From NCBI RefSeq assembly GCF_047229345.1, contig NZ_JBFTER010000005.1:1-64000 (forward strand): DNA of 64,000 nt. The letters run 5' to 3'. The stretch's first letter is position 1; each line of letters begins with the position of its first letter. Below, piece by piece: positions 9,754 through 18,585 of the stretch. Position numbers and translations under genes: made by a program. The notes beneath the pieces were generated by a model. The model searched no databases. It was not told the origin of the DNA and was given only the letters and a program-made list of their open reading frames with translations. This DNA is from Cellulomonas_A sp047229345. Lineage in GTDB: Bacteria > Actinomycetota > Actinomycetes > Actinomycetales > Cellulomonadaceae.

Positions 9754-12269
9754 GCGAGTCGTCACGCCCCGGGACCCCGGCGCGCCGGCTCGTCGGCGAG
9801 GGTCACCCGGTCCCGGTCTCGACGTACCGGGTCCAGCTCGGCGAGGACCTCACGCTCGACGACGTCGCGCAGCGGGTGCCCTACCTGGCGGCGCTCGGGG
9901 TCACGCACGTGTACCTGTCGCCGATCCTGCGCGCGGCGCCGGGCTCGACGCACGGGTACGACGTCGTCGACCACGACGAGGTCTCCCCCGTGCTCGGCGG
10001 CCTGCCGGCGCTGCGCCGGCTCGCGGACACCGCGCACGGCGCCGGGCTCGGGCTCGTGCTCGACATCGTGCCCAACCACATGGCCGTCCCGACGCCGGTG
10101 TGGCACAACCGCGCGCTGTGGTCGGTGCTCGTCGACGGGCCCGAGTCGCCGTTCGCGGCGTGGTTCGACGTCGACTGGGCCTCGGGCGACGGCGCGGTGC
10201 TCATGCCGGTGCTCGGCGACCGGATCGGGGCGGTCCTCGCGCGCGACGAGCTCGCGCTCGACGAGGTCGAGGTGCCCGGCACCGAGGGCACGACGACGGT
10301 CCTGCGCTACTTCGACCACGTCTTCCCGGTGCGCGCCGGCACCGAGGCCCTGCCGCTCGCAGAGCTGCTCGAGCGCCAGCACTACCGGCTCGCGTACTGG
10401 CGCGTCGCGGACGAGGAGCTCAACTACCGGCGGTTCTTCGACGTGGGGACGCTCGCGGCGATCCGCGTCGAGGACCCCGAGGTCTTCGACGCGACCCACC
10501 GGCTCATCCTCGAGCTCGTGGCCGACGGCACGCTCGACGGGCTGCGGATCGACCACCCGGACGGCCTGGCCGACCCCGCGGGCTACCTGGCCCGGCTGCG
10601 CGAGCGCACCGACGGGGCGTGGGTCGTCGTCGAGAAGATCCTCCAGGGCGAGGAGGAGGTCCCGAACGACTGGGACACCGCGGGCACGACGGGGTACGAG
10701 GCGCTGTGGCGTATCCAGCAGACGTTCGTCGACCCGGGCGGCGCGGCCGTGCTCGGCGCGACCATGCACCGCCTGACGAACGACACGTCGGACTCGCTGC
10801 CCGCGATCGTCGACGAGGCCAAGCGCGAGGTCGTCGACGGCGCGCTGTACGCCGAGGTGTTCCGGCTCACCGAGCTCGCGGCGGCGATCTGCCGCGAGGA
10901 CCTGCGCCTGCGCGACCACACGTGGCGCGCGCTGCAGGACTGCCTCGTCGAGCTGCTCGTCGCCTTCGACCGGTACCGCGCGTACGTCGTCCCGGGCGAG
11001 GCGGTGCACCCCGATTCGCTCGAGGCGATGGAGGCCGCCGCCGCGTCGGCGCGCGCCCGCCTGGCCCCCGAGCGCGCCGCGACGATGGACGTCCTCGTCG
11101 ACCTGCTCCTGGGGCGGGAGGCCGGCAGCGCGGGCCGGACACGGACCCCGCGACGCGACGAGCTCGTCGTCCGCTTCCAGCAGACCTGCGGCGCGGTCAT
11201 GGCCAAGGGCGTCGAGGACACCGCGTTCTACCGGTGGACGCACCTGACCGGGCTGACCGAGGTCGGCGGCGAGCCGGACCGCTTCGCGCTCACCCCGACC
11301 GAGCTCGCGACGTGGGCGGCCCGCGCGCAGACGCACACCCCGCTCGGGATGACGACGCTCTCGACGCACGACACCAAGCGCAGCGAGGACACGCGCAACC
11401 GCCTCGGCGTGCTCAGCGAGCTGCCCGTCGAGTGGTCGGCGCTCGTCGACCGGCTGCGCGCCGCGTCGGCGCCGTACCGCAGCGCGCTGCTCGACGGCCG
11501 CACCGAGAACCTGCTGTGGCAGACCCTCGCCGGGACGTGGACCCCGGACGGCCCGCTCTCGGCGGACCGGCTGACCGAGTACCTGACCAAGGCGATCCGC
11601 GAGGCCAAGAGCCGCACGACGTGGACCGAGCCCGACGCGGCGTACGAGGCGGCGGTGCTCGACATGGCACGGCGCGTGCTGACCGACGACACGTGCGTCG
11701 ACCTGCTGGCGCACTGGGAGCACCGCACGCGCGGCGCGGTCCGGGCGGCGACGCTCGGCACGAAGCTCGTGCAGCTCACGCTCCCCGGGATCCCCGACGT
11801 CTACCAGGGCACCGAGGTGCCGTCGGTGGCGCTCGTCGACCCGGACAACCGCCGCCCCGTGGACGCCGTGGCGCTCGAGGCGCGGCTCGCGCGGCTCGAC
11901 GAGGGCGCCGGGCCCCGCGACCTGGCCGACGAGAAGCTGCTCGTGACGTCGCGCGCCCTGCGCGTGCGCCGCGACCTGCCCGAGGCGTTCACGGGGCCGG
12001 AGGCCGGCTACCGGGCGCTCGCGCACTCCTCGGGCCACCTGGTGTCGTTCACCCGCACCGTCGACGGCGTCCCGCGGGTCGTGACGCTGGCCACGCGCCT
12101 CGGCGTCGGGCTCGAGCGGCTCGGCGGCTGGGCGGACCACACCGTCGCGCTGCCCGACGGCACGTGGCACGACGTGCTCACCGGGCACGAGGTCGCGGGC
12201 GGCGTCCAGGAGGTCGCCCCGCTGCTCGACCGCTTCCCCGTGGCGCTCCTGGTCCGATCGGAGGGATAG
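9750..12269 (+). CDS. treY: Maltooligosyl trehalose synthase
   Basis: 839 residues from the GTG at 9750, chosen because it overlaps the glgX stop (GTGA) and gives VSESSRPG before the conserved core. Intramolecular transglucosylation turns the reducing-end glucose of a maltooligosaccharide into a trehalose unit. Markers: PVSTYRVQLGEDLTLDDV, YLAALGVTHVYLSPIL, GSTHGYDVVDH, LDIVPNHMA, LNYRRFFDVGTLAAIRVE, nucleophile Asp about 268 in DGLRIDHPDGLADP, VVEKIL, TTGYEAL, AKGVEDTAFYRW, LSTHDTKRSEDTRNRL and PGIPDVYQGTEVPSVALVDPDNRRPVD. Cytosolic; works directly with TreZ encoded three bases downstream. Confidence 0.97.
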
Positions 12270-12271
12270 CC

Positions 12272-14113
12272 GTGCAGGCACGTGTGTGGGCACCGAAGGC
12301 GCGGGCCGTCGAGCTCGTGCTGGGCGAGGAGCGCCGGTCCATGACCCGCGCGGACGACGGGTGGTGGGCCGCCGACGGCGACCTCGCCCCCGGCACCGAC
12401 TACGCGTTCGCGGTGGACCGGGGCGAGCCCGCCCCCGACCCGCGCAGCGCGTGGCAGCCCGTGGGCGTGCACGGCCCGAGCCGCGTGTTCGACGCCTCCG
12501 CGCACGCGTGGCGCGACACCGGCTGGTCCGGCGTCGACGTGCGCGGCGCCGTGGTCTACGAGCTGCACGTCGGCACGTTCACGCCCGAGGGCACCCTCGC
12601 GGCCGCCGCGCAGCGGCTCGAGCACCTCGTCTCGTTGGGCGTCGACGTCGTCGAGCTCATGCCGCTCGCCGCGTTCAACGGCGAGCACGGCTGGGGCTAC
12701 GACGGCGTGGGCCTGTACAGCGTGCACGAGCCCTACGGCGGGCCGGCCGCGCTGCAGGACTTCGTCGACGAGGCCCACGCGCTCGGGCTCGCGGTGTGCC
12801 TCGACGTCGTGCACAACCACCTCGGGCCGTCGGGCAACTACCTCAGCGTGTTCGGGCCGTACTTCACCGACGCGCACCACACCCCGTGGGGCGCGGCGAT
12901 CAACCTCGACGGCCGCGGCTCGCACGAGGTCCGCCGGTGGATCTGCGACAGCGCGCTGCGCTGGTTCGCCGACTTCCACGTCGACGCGCTGCGGCTCGAC
13001 GCCGTGCACGCGCTCATCGACGACTCCCCGACGCACCTGCTGGGGCAGCTGTCCGACGAGGTCGCTCAGCTCCAGGAGCGCCTGGGCAGGCCGCTGTCGC
13101 TGATCGCCGAGACCGACCTCAACGACACCGTGTCCCTGACGCCGACGAGCCAGGGCGGCTGGGGCATGACGGCGCAGTGGGCCGACGACGTCCACCACGC
13201 CGTGCACGCGCTCGTGACCGGCGAGCGGCACGGGTACTACGTCGACTTCGGGACCCCCGAGGTGTTCCGCACCGCGCTCACCGAGGTGTTCGTGCACGCC
13301 GGGACGTTCTCGACGTTCCGGGGCCGCGAGTGGGGCCGTCCGGTGCCGCCCGGCACGGACGGGCACCGCTTCGTCGTCTTCGCCTCCGACCACGACCAGG
13401 TCGGCAACCGCGCGCTCGGCGACCGGCCGTCGGAGCGCCTCGACCCGGGCGCTCTCGCGGCCGAGGCGGCGCTCGTGCTGCTCTCGCCGTTCACCCCGAT
13501 GCTGTTCATGGGCGAGGAGTGGGGCGCCCGCACGCCCTGGATGTACTTCACGGACCACCCCGAGCCGGACCTCGCGCAGGCCGTCCGCGAGGGCCGGCGC
13601 CGTGAGTTCGGCGGGCACGGCTGGACGGCGCTGTACGGCGGCGACGTCGAGGTGCCCGACCCGCAGGCCCCCGAGACCGTCGAGCGCAGCCGGCTCGACT
13701 GGTCCGAGCCGGCAAGCGAGCCGCACGCCGAGCTCCTCGACTGGTACCGCGAGCTCGTGGCGCTCCGGCGCAGCGACCCCGACCTGGCGTCCGGCGACCT
13801 CACCGCGACGTCGGTCCGGTTCGAGGGGGACGACGCCCCGGCCGCCGGGGCCGGGCACGACGCGTCGGACGAGCCCGCCGGACCGTGGGAGGGCTGGCTC
13901 GTCGTGCACCGCGGGGGCGCCCGGGTCGCGGTGAACCTCGCGCACACCGAGCGCACCGTCCCGCTCGGCGCGGGTGGGCCGTTCACCGTCGAGGCGTCGT
14001 GGTCGCCCGCGACGCTGCTCCCGCCGGACGACGAGGACCCCACGACGCGGCTCGTGCTGCCCGCGCGCGCCGTCGCGGTGCTCACGAGCTCCCCGGCGGA
14101 GCCGGTCGACTGA
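12272..14113 (+). CDS. treZ: Malto-oligosyltrehalose trehalohydrolase
   Basis: 613 residues, GTG start at 12272 behind a GGAGGG ribosome site. Cleaves the alpha-1,4 bond next to the trehalosyl end, releasing free trehalose. N-terminal CBM48-like strand (VQARVWAPKARAVELVL), then GH13: VVYELHVGTFTPEGT, LMPLAAFNGEHGWGYDGVGLY, LDVVHNHLGPSGNYL, nucleophile Asp about 243 in DALRLDAVHAL, acid/base Glu about 280 in LIAETDLND, FASDHDQVGNRALGDR, and FMGEEWGARTPWMYFTDH. Completes the glgX-treY-treZ route. An Ala/Gly-rich loop near residues 525-540 is a local low-complexity insert. Confidence 0.97.
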   Translation: MQARVWAPKARAVELVLGEERRSMTRADDGWWAADGDLAPGTDYAFAVDRGEPAPDPRSAWQPVGVHGPSRVFDASAHAWRDTGWSGVDVRGAVVYELHVGTFTPEGTLAAAAQRLEHLVSLGVDVVELMPLAAFNGEHGWGYDGVGLYSVHEPYGGPAALQDFVDEAHALGLAVCLDVVHNHLGPSGNYLSVFGPYFTDAHHTPWGAAINLDGRGSHEVRRWICDSALRWFADFHVDALRLDAVHALIDDSPTHLLGQLSDEVAQLQERLGRPLSLIAETDLNDTVSLTPTSQGGWGMTAQWADDVHHAVHALVTGERHGYYVDFGTPEVFRTALTEVFVHAGTFSTFRGREWGRPVPPGTDGHRFVVFASDHDQVGNRALGDRPSERLDPGALAAEAALVLLSPFTPMLFMGEEWGARTPWMYFTDHPEPDLAQAVREGRRREFGGHGWTALYGGDVEVPDPQAPETVERSRLDWSEPASEPHAELLDWYRELVALRRSDPDLASGDLTATSVRFEGDDAPAAGAGHDASDEPAGPWEGWLVVHRGGARVAVNLAHTERTVPLGAGGPFTVEASWSPATLLPPDDEDPTTRLVLPARAVAVLTSSPAEPVD

Positions 14114-14229
14114 GTCGACGGCCAGTCGGGGCCGCCCCGGGGACGGACCCGTCGGTCGCCTCGCGGCTCTCGCGGCGGCCCCCGTCGGACGCGTGCTGCC
14201 ACACCCGACGGCGCCCGCGCGGCTCCCGC

Positions 14230-15252
14230 TCAGCCCGCGTCGACGAGCAGGAGCGGGCCCTCGTCGGGCGTGGGGGCCTCGAACCCGTCCAGGTAGGCGC
14301 GGGCCAGCCGTGCAGGCACCGCGACGTCGTGCGGCCCCGAGCCCGTGCGCCCCGCGAGCCGGCGCAGGACCTCCGCACGCGGCGTCGTCAGGTGGTAGGT
14401 GACGGGCACGACGCCGAGCGGTGCGACGAGCGCGCGGTACGACGCCCGCGACGCGCGCGACCAGAACGAGGTGTCGACGACGACGTCCCGCCCGGCCCGG
14501 ACGTGGGCGACGAGCCGCGCGCGCAGGACCCCGTGCACCTCCGCTGCGACCGGCCCGGGCAGCGGGTGGTCCCGGTGCCCGCGGCGCCACGCCTCCTCGT
14601 CGAACGACAGCCGCACGAACCCGTCGCGCTCGAGCCGCCCGGCGAGCGTGCTCTTGCCCGAGCCCGCCGGCCCGCAGACGAGCACGACCCGGGCGACGCG
14701 CCGCAGGGGCAGCGCGTGGTGGACGAGGCCGTCCGACCCCGGCCCGACCCGCACGAGCCCGGCGCGCACGAGGGCGTCGTCCTGCGCGACCCCCAGCGAC
14801 GGCGCATTGTCCGCGTCGATCCGGAGCACCACGGTCCGCGCGTCCGTCGCCGCGCCGAGCCACGTGCACACGAGCCGGACGGCGCGCGCCGCGTACCCGC
14901 GCCCCCGGAACGCCGGGAACACGCCGTAGGCGACGTTGACCGTGCCGGGAGCCAGGTCCGGCAGCGCCAGGTGCGCCTCGACCATGCCCGCGAGGGCGGC
15001 CGTCGCGCGGTCCACGATCCCGAGGTTCCGCCGCGGCCCACCCTCGCGCCACTCGTGCTGGTTCCGCCCGATCCACTCCCGGGTGCGCGCGAGGTCGGAC
15101 GGGTGACCGTCGTTGAGCCAGCGGACCTGGTCCGGGTCGTCCCCGTCGACCATCGCCCCGGCGTCGACGTCCTGCAGGCAGCGCAACGTCAGCAGGTCGT
15201 CGCCGAGCAGGACCTGTCCGCGCACGCCCGCGACGGCCTCGGTGACGGTCAC
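14230..15252 (-). CDS. Fusion of GNAT acetyltransferase and P-loop (AAA_33/zeta-like) kinase domains
   Basis: 340 residues from the GTG at 15252. Residues about 1-160 form a GNAT domain: LTLRCLQDVDAGAMVDGDD, RTREWIGRN, VNVAYGVFPAFRGRGYAARAVRLV (acetyl-CoA binding R/QxxGxG/A loop) and TVVLRIDADNAPSLGVAQ. Residues about 175-340 form a nucleotide kinase-like domain: Walker A VVLVCGPAGSGKSTLAGRL, LSFDEEAWRRG, DVVVDTSFWSRASRASYRALV and a C-terminal TYHLTTPRAEVLRRLAGR with lid-type arginines. Both halves look intact in one frame. Each domain alone suggests modification of a small molecule or aminoglycoside-like substrate, but none can be named. Alone between treZ and zapE. Confidence 0.82.
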   Translation of the reverse strand: MTVTEAVAGVRGQVLLGDDLLTLRCLQDVDAGAMVDGDDPDQVRWLNDGHPSDLARTREWIGRNQHEWREGGPRRNLGIVDRATAALAGMVEAHLALPDLAPGTVNVAYGVFPAFRGRGYAARAVRLVCTWLGAATDARTVVLRIDADNAPSLGVAQDDALVRAGLVRVGPGSDGLVHHALPLRRVARVVLVCGPAGSGKSTLAGRLERDGFVRLSFDEEAWRRGHRDHPLPGPVAAEVHGVLRARLVAHVRAGRDVVVDTSFWSRASRASYRALVAPLGVVPVTYHLTTPRAEVLRRLAGRTGSGPHDVAVPARLARAYLDGFEAPTPDEGPLLLVDAG

Positions 15253-15304
15253 GACCCCATGCTGCCCCAGCCGTGCACGGGCAGCCGAGCCGAATGCTGC
15301 GGCC

Positions 15305-16384
15305 CTAGACCGCGGCGGTCGTCCGGCCGACCTCCGCGAGCGCCCCGAGCCGTGACAGCGCCCGGTAGTACTTCTTGCGGTAGCCGCCGGCCAGCATCTC
15401 CGCGGAGAACAGCTCGCCGGCATGGCCGCCGCCGAGCAGCACGGGCACGTCGCGGTCGTAGAGCCGGTCGACGAGCACGACGAGCCGCAGCGCGACGTCC
15501 TGGCCCGGCACCGGCCGCACGCCGGTGAACCCGGCGAGCGTCACGCCGTCGAGGAGCGCGCCGTACCGGCTCGGGTGCACGGTCGCGAGGTGCTCGAGCA
15601 GCGCGTCGAACGCGTCGAGGCTCGCGCCGGGGACGCGTGACGCTGCGGCCCGGACCGCGGTGTCGTCGAGCGGCTCGGTGTCGGTCACGACGGCGCGGTG
15701 CCGGTAGTCCTCGCCGTCGACCCGCAGGACCTCGAAGCGGTCGGCGAGGGCCTGGATCTCGCGCAGGAAGTCCTCGGCGGCGAACCGGCCCTCGCCGAGC
15801 GACCCGGGCAGCGTGTTGGAGGTGGCCGCGAGCGCGACGCCGCGGTCGGCGAGCTCGCGCAGGAGCCGGGACATCAGGACGGTGTCGCCCGGGTCGTCGA
15901 GCTCGAACTCGTCGATGCAGACGAGCCGGCGCTGACCGAGCGCCTCGACGGTCGGCCCAAAGCCGAGGGCGCCGACGAGGTTGGTGTACTCGACGAAGGT
16001 GCCGAACGCGGCGTGCTCGCCGTGCTCCTTCGCGAGCGAGGCGAGCAGGTGGGTCTTGCCGACGCCGAAGCCGCCGTCGAGGTACACCGCGGGCGGGGCG
16101 GTGCGCCGCCCGGGCCTCCACCAGGGGCGGTCGGTGCGCGCGCCGATCTCCCCCGCGACCTCCCGCAGGCGGGCGAGCACCCGTGCCTGGCTCGCGTGCG
16201 CGGGGTCGGGCCGGTAGGTGTCGAAGGACTCGTCGGCGAAGTGGCGCGGCGGGACGAGCTCGGCGAGGAGCCGCTCGGTCGGGACGGAGGGCCTGCGGGA
16301 GGTGAGCCGCGTCACGCCGGCGCCCGCCGGTGCAGCGGGTGCCGGGTCGGCCGAGGGTGCGGTGTCGTGCGCCGGGGTGCTCAT
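15305..16384 (-). CDS. zapE: Cell division protein ZapE (AFG1-like ATPase)
   Basis: 359 residues starting at ATG 16384 (MSTPAHDTAPS). Walker A GGFGVGKTHLLASL about residue 110, Walker B VCIDEFELDDPGD about 165, sensor-like AATSNTLPGSLGEGRF, and the family ends YYRALSRLG. The 45-residue N-terminus is Pro/Ala rich and likely disordered. In proteobacteria ZapE acts at the division septum on FtsZ; actinobacterial members are orthologous by sequence but their role is less studied. An upstream in-frame Met at 16483 gives an Arg-rich, unlikely extension. Confidence 0.9.
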   Translation of the reverse strand: MSTPAHDTAPSADPAPAAPAGAGVTRLTSRRPSVPTERLLAELVPPRHFADESFDTYRPDPAHASQARVLARLREVAGEIGARTDRPWWRPGRRTAPPAVYLDGGFGVGKTHLLASLAKEHGEHAAFGTFVEYTNLVGALGFGPTVEALGQRRLVCIDEFELDDPGDTVLMSRLLRELADRGVALAATSNTLPGSLGEGRFAAEDFLREIQALADRFEVLRVDGEDYRHRAVVTDTEPLDDTAVRAAASRVPGASLDAFDALLEHLATVHPSRYGALLDGVTLAGFTGVRPVPGQDVALRLVVLVDRLYDRDVPVLLGGGHAGELFSAEMLAGGYRKKYYRALSRLGALAEVGRTTAAV

Positions 16385-16589
16385 CGCTTCCAGCGTACGG
16401 CGGGCCGCGGCGGGTCGCCGCGCACGGCGGAGCCGCTGGTGAGGGCACAGGCGGGCGTCCCGGACGGCCGTCCTGGTCCGCATGACGACACCGGTCGTCC
16501 CGCATCGCGGCCATCACGTCTCACCTGCTGGTCACGCCCTCCCCTGATCGGGTTACGTCGGTCATCCTCGTCAGGTGCTGAAGTCGCCG

Positions 16590-16664
16590 ATGTGTCCGTG
16601 CTGTCGCCCCTGTGGCGACGCTGCGGACGCGCGCACCTTCTGCTGCTGTCCGCGGATCGCCTGA
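16590..16664 (+). CDS. Cysteine-rich leader peptide, candidate attenuator of the cys operon
   Basis: A 24-codon ORF, ATG at 16590, TGA at 16662-16664. Seven of 24 residues are cysteine: the start reads MCPCCRPCG and the end TFCCCPRIA, with three consecutive Cys codons five codons from the stop. It lies 107 bases before sulfite reductase, the first gene of a ten-gene sulfur operon. Cys-rich upstream ORFs controlling cys operons by ribosome stalling are described in mycobacteria, where they are leaderless. Here an in-frame GTG at 16575 sits six bases after a CATCCT box and would give a 29-residue leaderless version. No good ribosome site precedes the ATG. Translation and function are inferred. 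Confidence 0.65.
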   Translation: MCPCCRPCGDAADARTFCCCPRIA

Positions 16665-16682
16665 GTCGACCCGTCCTTTTCT

Positions 16683-16710
16683 GTGCCGGGCGCTCGTCCC
16701 GTCCCGGCAC
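16683..16710 (+). promoter_or_regulatory. Hairpin between leader ORF and sir
   Basis: GTGCCGGG (16683-16690) and CCCGGCAC (16703-16710) form a perfect 8-bp stem with a 12-base loop, beginning 18 bases after the leader stop codon. There is no T tract after it. It could be part of an attenuator or an alternative to the longer-range pairing with 16764-16770. Confidence 0.5.
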
Positions 16711-16771
16711 CCCGGCCTCAACGGCGGCAGGACGTGGCCCGCGCGCCCACGATCCCCGGAGGTAGCGCCCG

Positions 16772-18430
16772 ATGGCGCAGACTCGGATCGCCCCGCCGGC
16801 GACCAAGAACGAGGGCCAGTGGGCCTTCGACCAGCGTGAGCCGCTCAACGCGAACGAGCAGTTCAAGCAGGACGACGACGGCCTGAACGTCCGCCGGCGC
16901 ATCGAGGAGGTCTACTCGCGCGAGGGCTTCGCCTCGATCCCCGGCCAGGACCTGCGCGGGCGCATGCGCTGGTGGGGCCTGTACACCCAGCGCAAGCCCG
17001 GCATCGACGGCGGCAAGACCGCCACGCTCGAGCCGCACGAGCTCGACGACGAGTACTTCATGCTCCGCGTCCGCTGCGACGGGGGGCGGCTCTCGCTGGC
17101 CCAGCTGCGCACGATCGGTGAGCTGTCCACCGAGTTCGGGCGCGGCACCGCCGACATCACCGACCGGCAGAACATCCAGCTGCACTGGGTCCGCATCGAG
17201 GACGTCCCGGAGATCTGGCGCCGCCTCGAGGCCGTCGGGCTCACGACCCAGGAGGCGTGCGGCGACGTGCCGCGCGTCATCCTCGGCTCCCCCGTCGCGG
17301 GCGTCGCGGCCGACGAGATCATCGACGGCACGCCGGCGATCGACATCATCCAGGGCCAGTACATCGGCGACCCGGCGTACTCGAACCTGCCGCGCAAGTT
17401 CAAGACCGCGATCAGCGGCTCGCCGCACCACGACGTCGTGCACGAGATCAACGACGTGTCGTTCGTGGGGGTCGTGCACCCCGAGCTCGGCCCCGGCTTC
17501 GACCTGTGGGTCGGCGGGGCGCTCGCGGCGAACCCGATGCTCGCCAAGCGCCTCGGGGCGTTCGTCCCGCTCGAGGACGTCCCCGACGTGTGGGCCGGCG
17601 TCGTCGGCATCTTCCGCGACTACGGCTACCGCCGCCTGCGCAACCGCGCCCGCCTGAAGTTCCTCATGGCGGACTGGGGGCCGGAGGTCTTCCGCGACGT
17701 CCTCGAGCAGGAGTACCTCGGCCGGCGGCTCGCCGACGGGCCCGAGCCCGCCGCTCCCCCGCTCGGGCGCCGCGACCACGTCGGTGTGCACCCGCAGGTC
17801 GACGGCCTGTTCTACGTCGGCGCCGCCCCGAGCGTCGGGCGGATCAGCGGACCGCTGCTGACGGAGGTCGCCGACCTCGTCGAGCGGGCCGGCAGCGGGC
17901 GGGTCCGGCTGACCGTCGAGCAGAAGCTGGTCGTGCTCGACGTCGCGGCCGAGCGGGTCGACGCGCTCGTCGACGGCCTCGAGGCGCTCGGTCTCCAGGT
18001 GCGCAGCGCGTCGACGTTCCGCCGCGGCACCATGGCGTGCACCGGGATCGAGTTCTGCAAGCTCGCGATCGTCGAGACCAAGGCGCGCGGCGCGGCGCTC
18101 GTCGACGAGCTCGAGCGCCGGCTGCCGACGTTCGAGCACCCGCTGACGATCAACCTCAACGGCTGCCCCAACTCGTGCGCCCGCATCCAGGTCGCCGACA
18201 TCGGCCTCAAGGGCGCGCTCGCGGGCGGCGAGGAGGGCTACCAGGTCCACCTGGGCGGGAGCCTCGGCGTCGACAGCCACCTGGGCCGGACGCTGCGCGG
18301 GCTGCGGATCGCCGCGGAGGACCTGCCCGACTACGTCGAGCGCGTCGCGACCCGCTTCGACCACGCGCGCCTCGAGGGCGAGTCCTTCGCCGAGTGGGCG
18401 CTGCGCGCGGACGAGGCGGACCTCCGATGA
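16772..18430 (+). CDS. sir: Ferredoxin-dependent sulfite reductase (nitrite/sulfite reductase family)
   Basis: 552 residues. Six-electron reduction of sulfite to sulfide. Two ferredoxin-like half domains and a C-terminal siroheme/4Fe-4S site formed by C423 and C429 (ACTGIEFC) and C465 and C469 (NGCPNSC), the CX5C...CX3C pattern of this family. RWWGLYTQRKPG and the TADITDRQNIQLHWVRIEDVPEI substrate/siroheme region are present. The cysH-cysD-cysN neighbours make sulfite rather than nitrite the substrate. Ribosome site GGAGG is nine bases before the ATG. Its stop overlaps the next start (ATGA). Siroheme is probably supplied by the CysG-like gene at the end of the operon. Confidence 0.95.
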   Translation: MAQTRIAPPATKNEGQWAFDQREPLNANEQFKQDDDGLNVRRRIEEVYSREGFASIPGQDLRGRMRWWGLYTQRKPGIDGGKTATLEPHELDDEYFMLRVRCDGGRLSLAQLRTIGELSTEFGRGTADITDRQNIQLHWVRIEDVPEIWRRLEAVGLTTQEACGDVPRVILGSPVAGVAADEIIDGTPAIDIIQGQYIGDPAYSNLPRKFKTAISGSPHHDVVHEINDVSFVGVVHPELGPGFDLWVGGALAANPMLAKRLGAFVPLEDVPDVWAGVVGIFRDYGYRRLRNRARLKFLMADWGPEVFRDVLEQEYLGRRLADGPEPAAPPLGRRDHVGVHPQVDGLFYVGAAPSVGRISGPLLTEVADLVERAGSGRVRLTVEQKLVVLDVAAERVDALVDGLEALGLQVRSASTFRRGTMACTGIEFCKLAIVETKARGAALVDELERRLPTFEHPLTINLNGCPNSCARIQVADIGLKGALAGGEEGYQVHLGGSLGVDSHLGRTLRGLRIAAEDLPDYVERVATRFDHARLEGESFAEWALRADEADLR

Positions 18431-18585
18431 GCGAGACCGACTCCGGGCACGTGACGCCGTACTACTGCCCGTTCTGCGCGGGCGAGGACCTGCGGCCGGC
18501 GGGGCCGCGCGGCGGCGAGTGGGAGTGCCGGGGGTGCACCCGGGTGTTCAGCGTGAAGTTCCTGGGACTGGTGGTGGGGTCATGA
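18427..18585 (+). CDS. Small zinc-ribbon-like protein of the sulfur operon
   Basis: 52 residues, overlapping sir by four bases and cysH by four. Two cysteine pairs, CPFC near residues 14-17 and CRGC near 36-39, separated by a Gly-rich linker, look like a zinc ribbon; FSVKFLGLV closes the protein. A similar small protein follows sir in many actinobacterial cys operons. Function is not established; a redox, metal or protein-docking role for sulfite or APS reductase is possible. Confidence 0.85.
   Translation: MSETDSGHVTPYYCPFCAGEDLRPAGPRGGEWECRGCTRVFSVKFLGLVVGS

Larger units (their letters stand above)
16385..16771 (+). promoter_or_regulatory. Leader region of the sulfur-assimilation operon
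   Basis: 387 bases between zapE and sir. It holds a Cys-rich short ORF (16590-16664), a hairpin (16683-16710), and the sir ribosome site GGAGG (16758-16762). Segment GGGCGCT at 16688-16694 is exactly complementary to AGCGCCC at 16764-16770, next to the sir start, and the former also belongs to the hairpin stem and loop. Two mutually exclusive structures are therefore possible, one of which could mask sir translation initiation. No confident -35/-10 pair was found; CATCCT at 16563-16568 is a weak -10 placed six bases before an in-frame GTG at 16575. Confidence 0.55.

Noticed and set aside
16683..16710. Classical intrinsic terminator before sir
   Set aside because: The stem is only eight pairs with a 12-base loop and no T tract; treated as a possible attenuator element instead.
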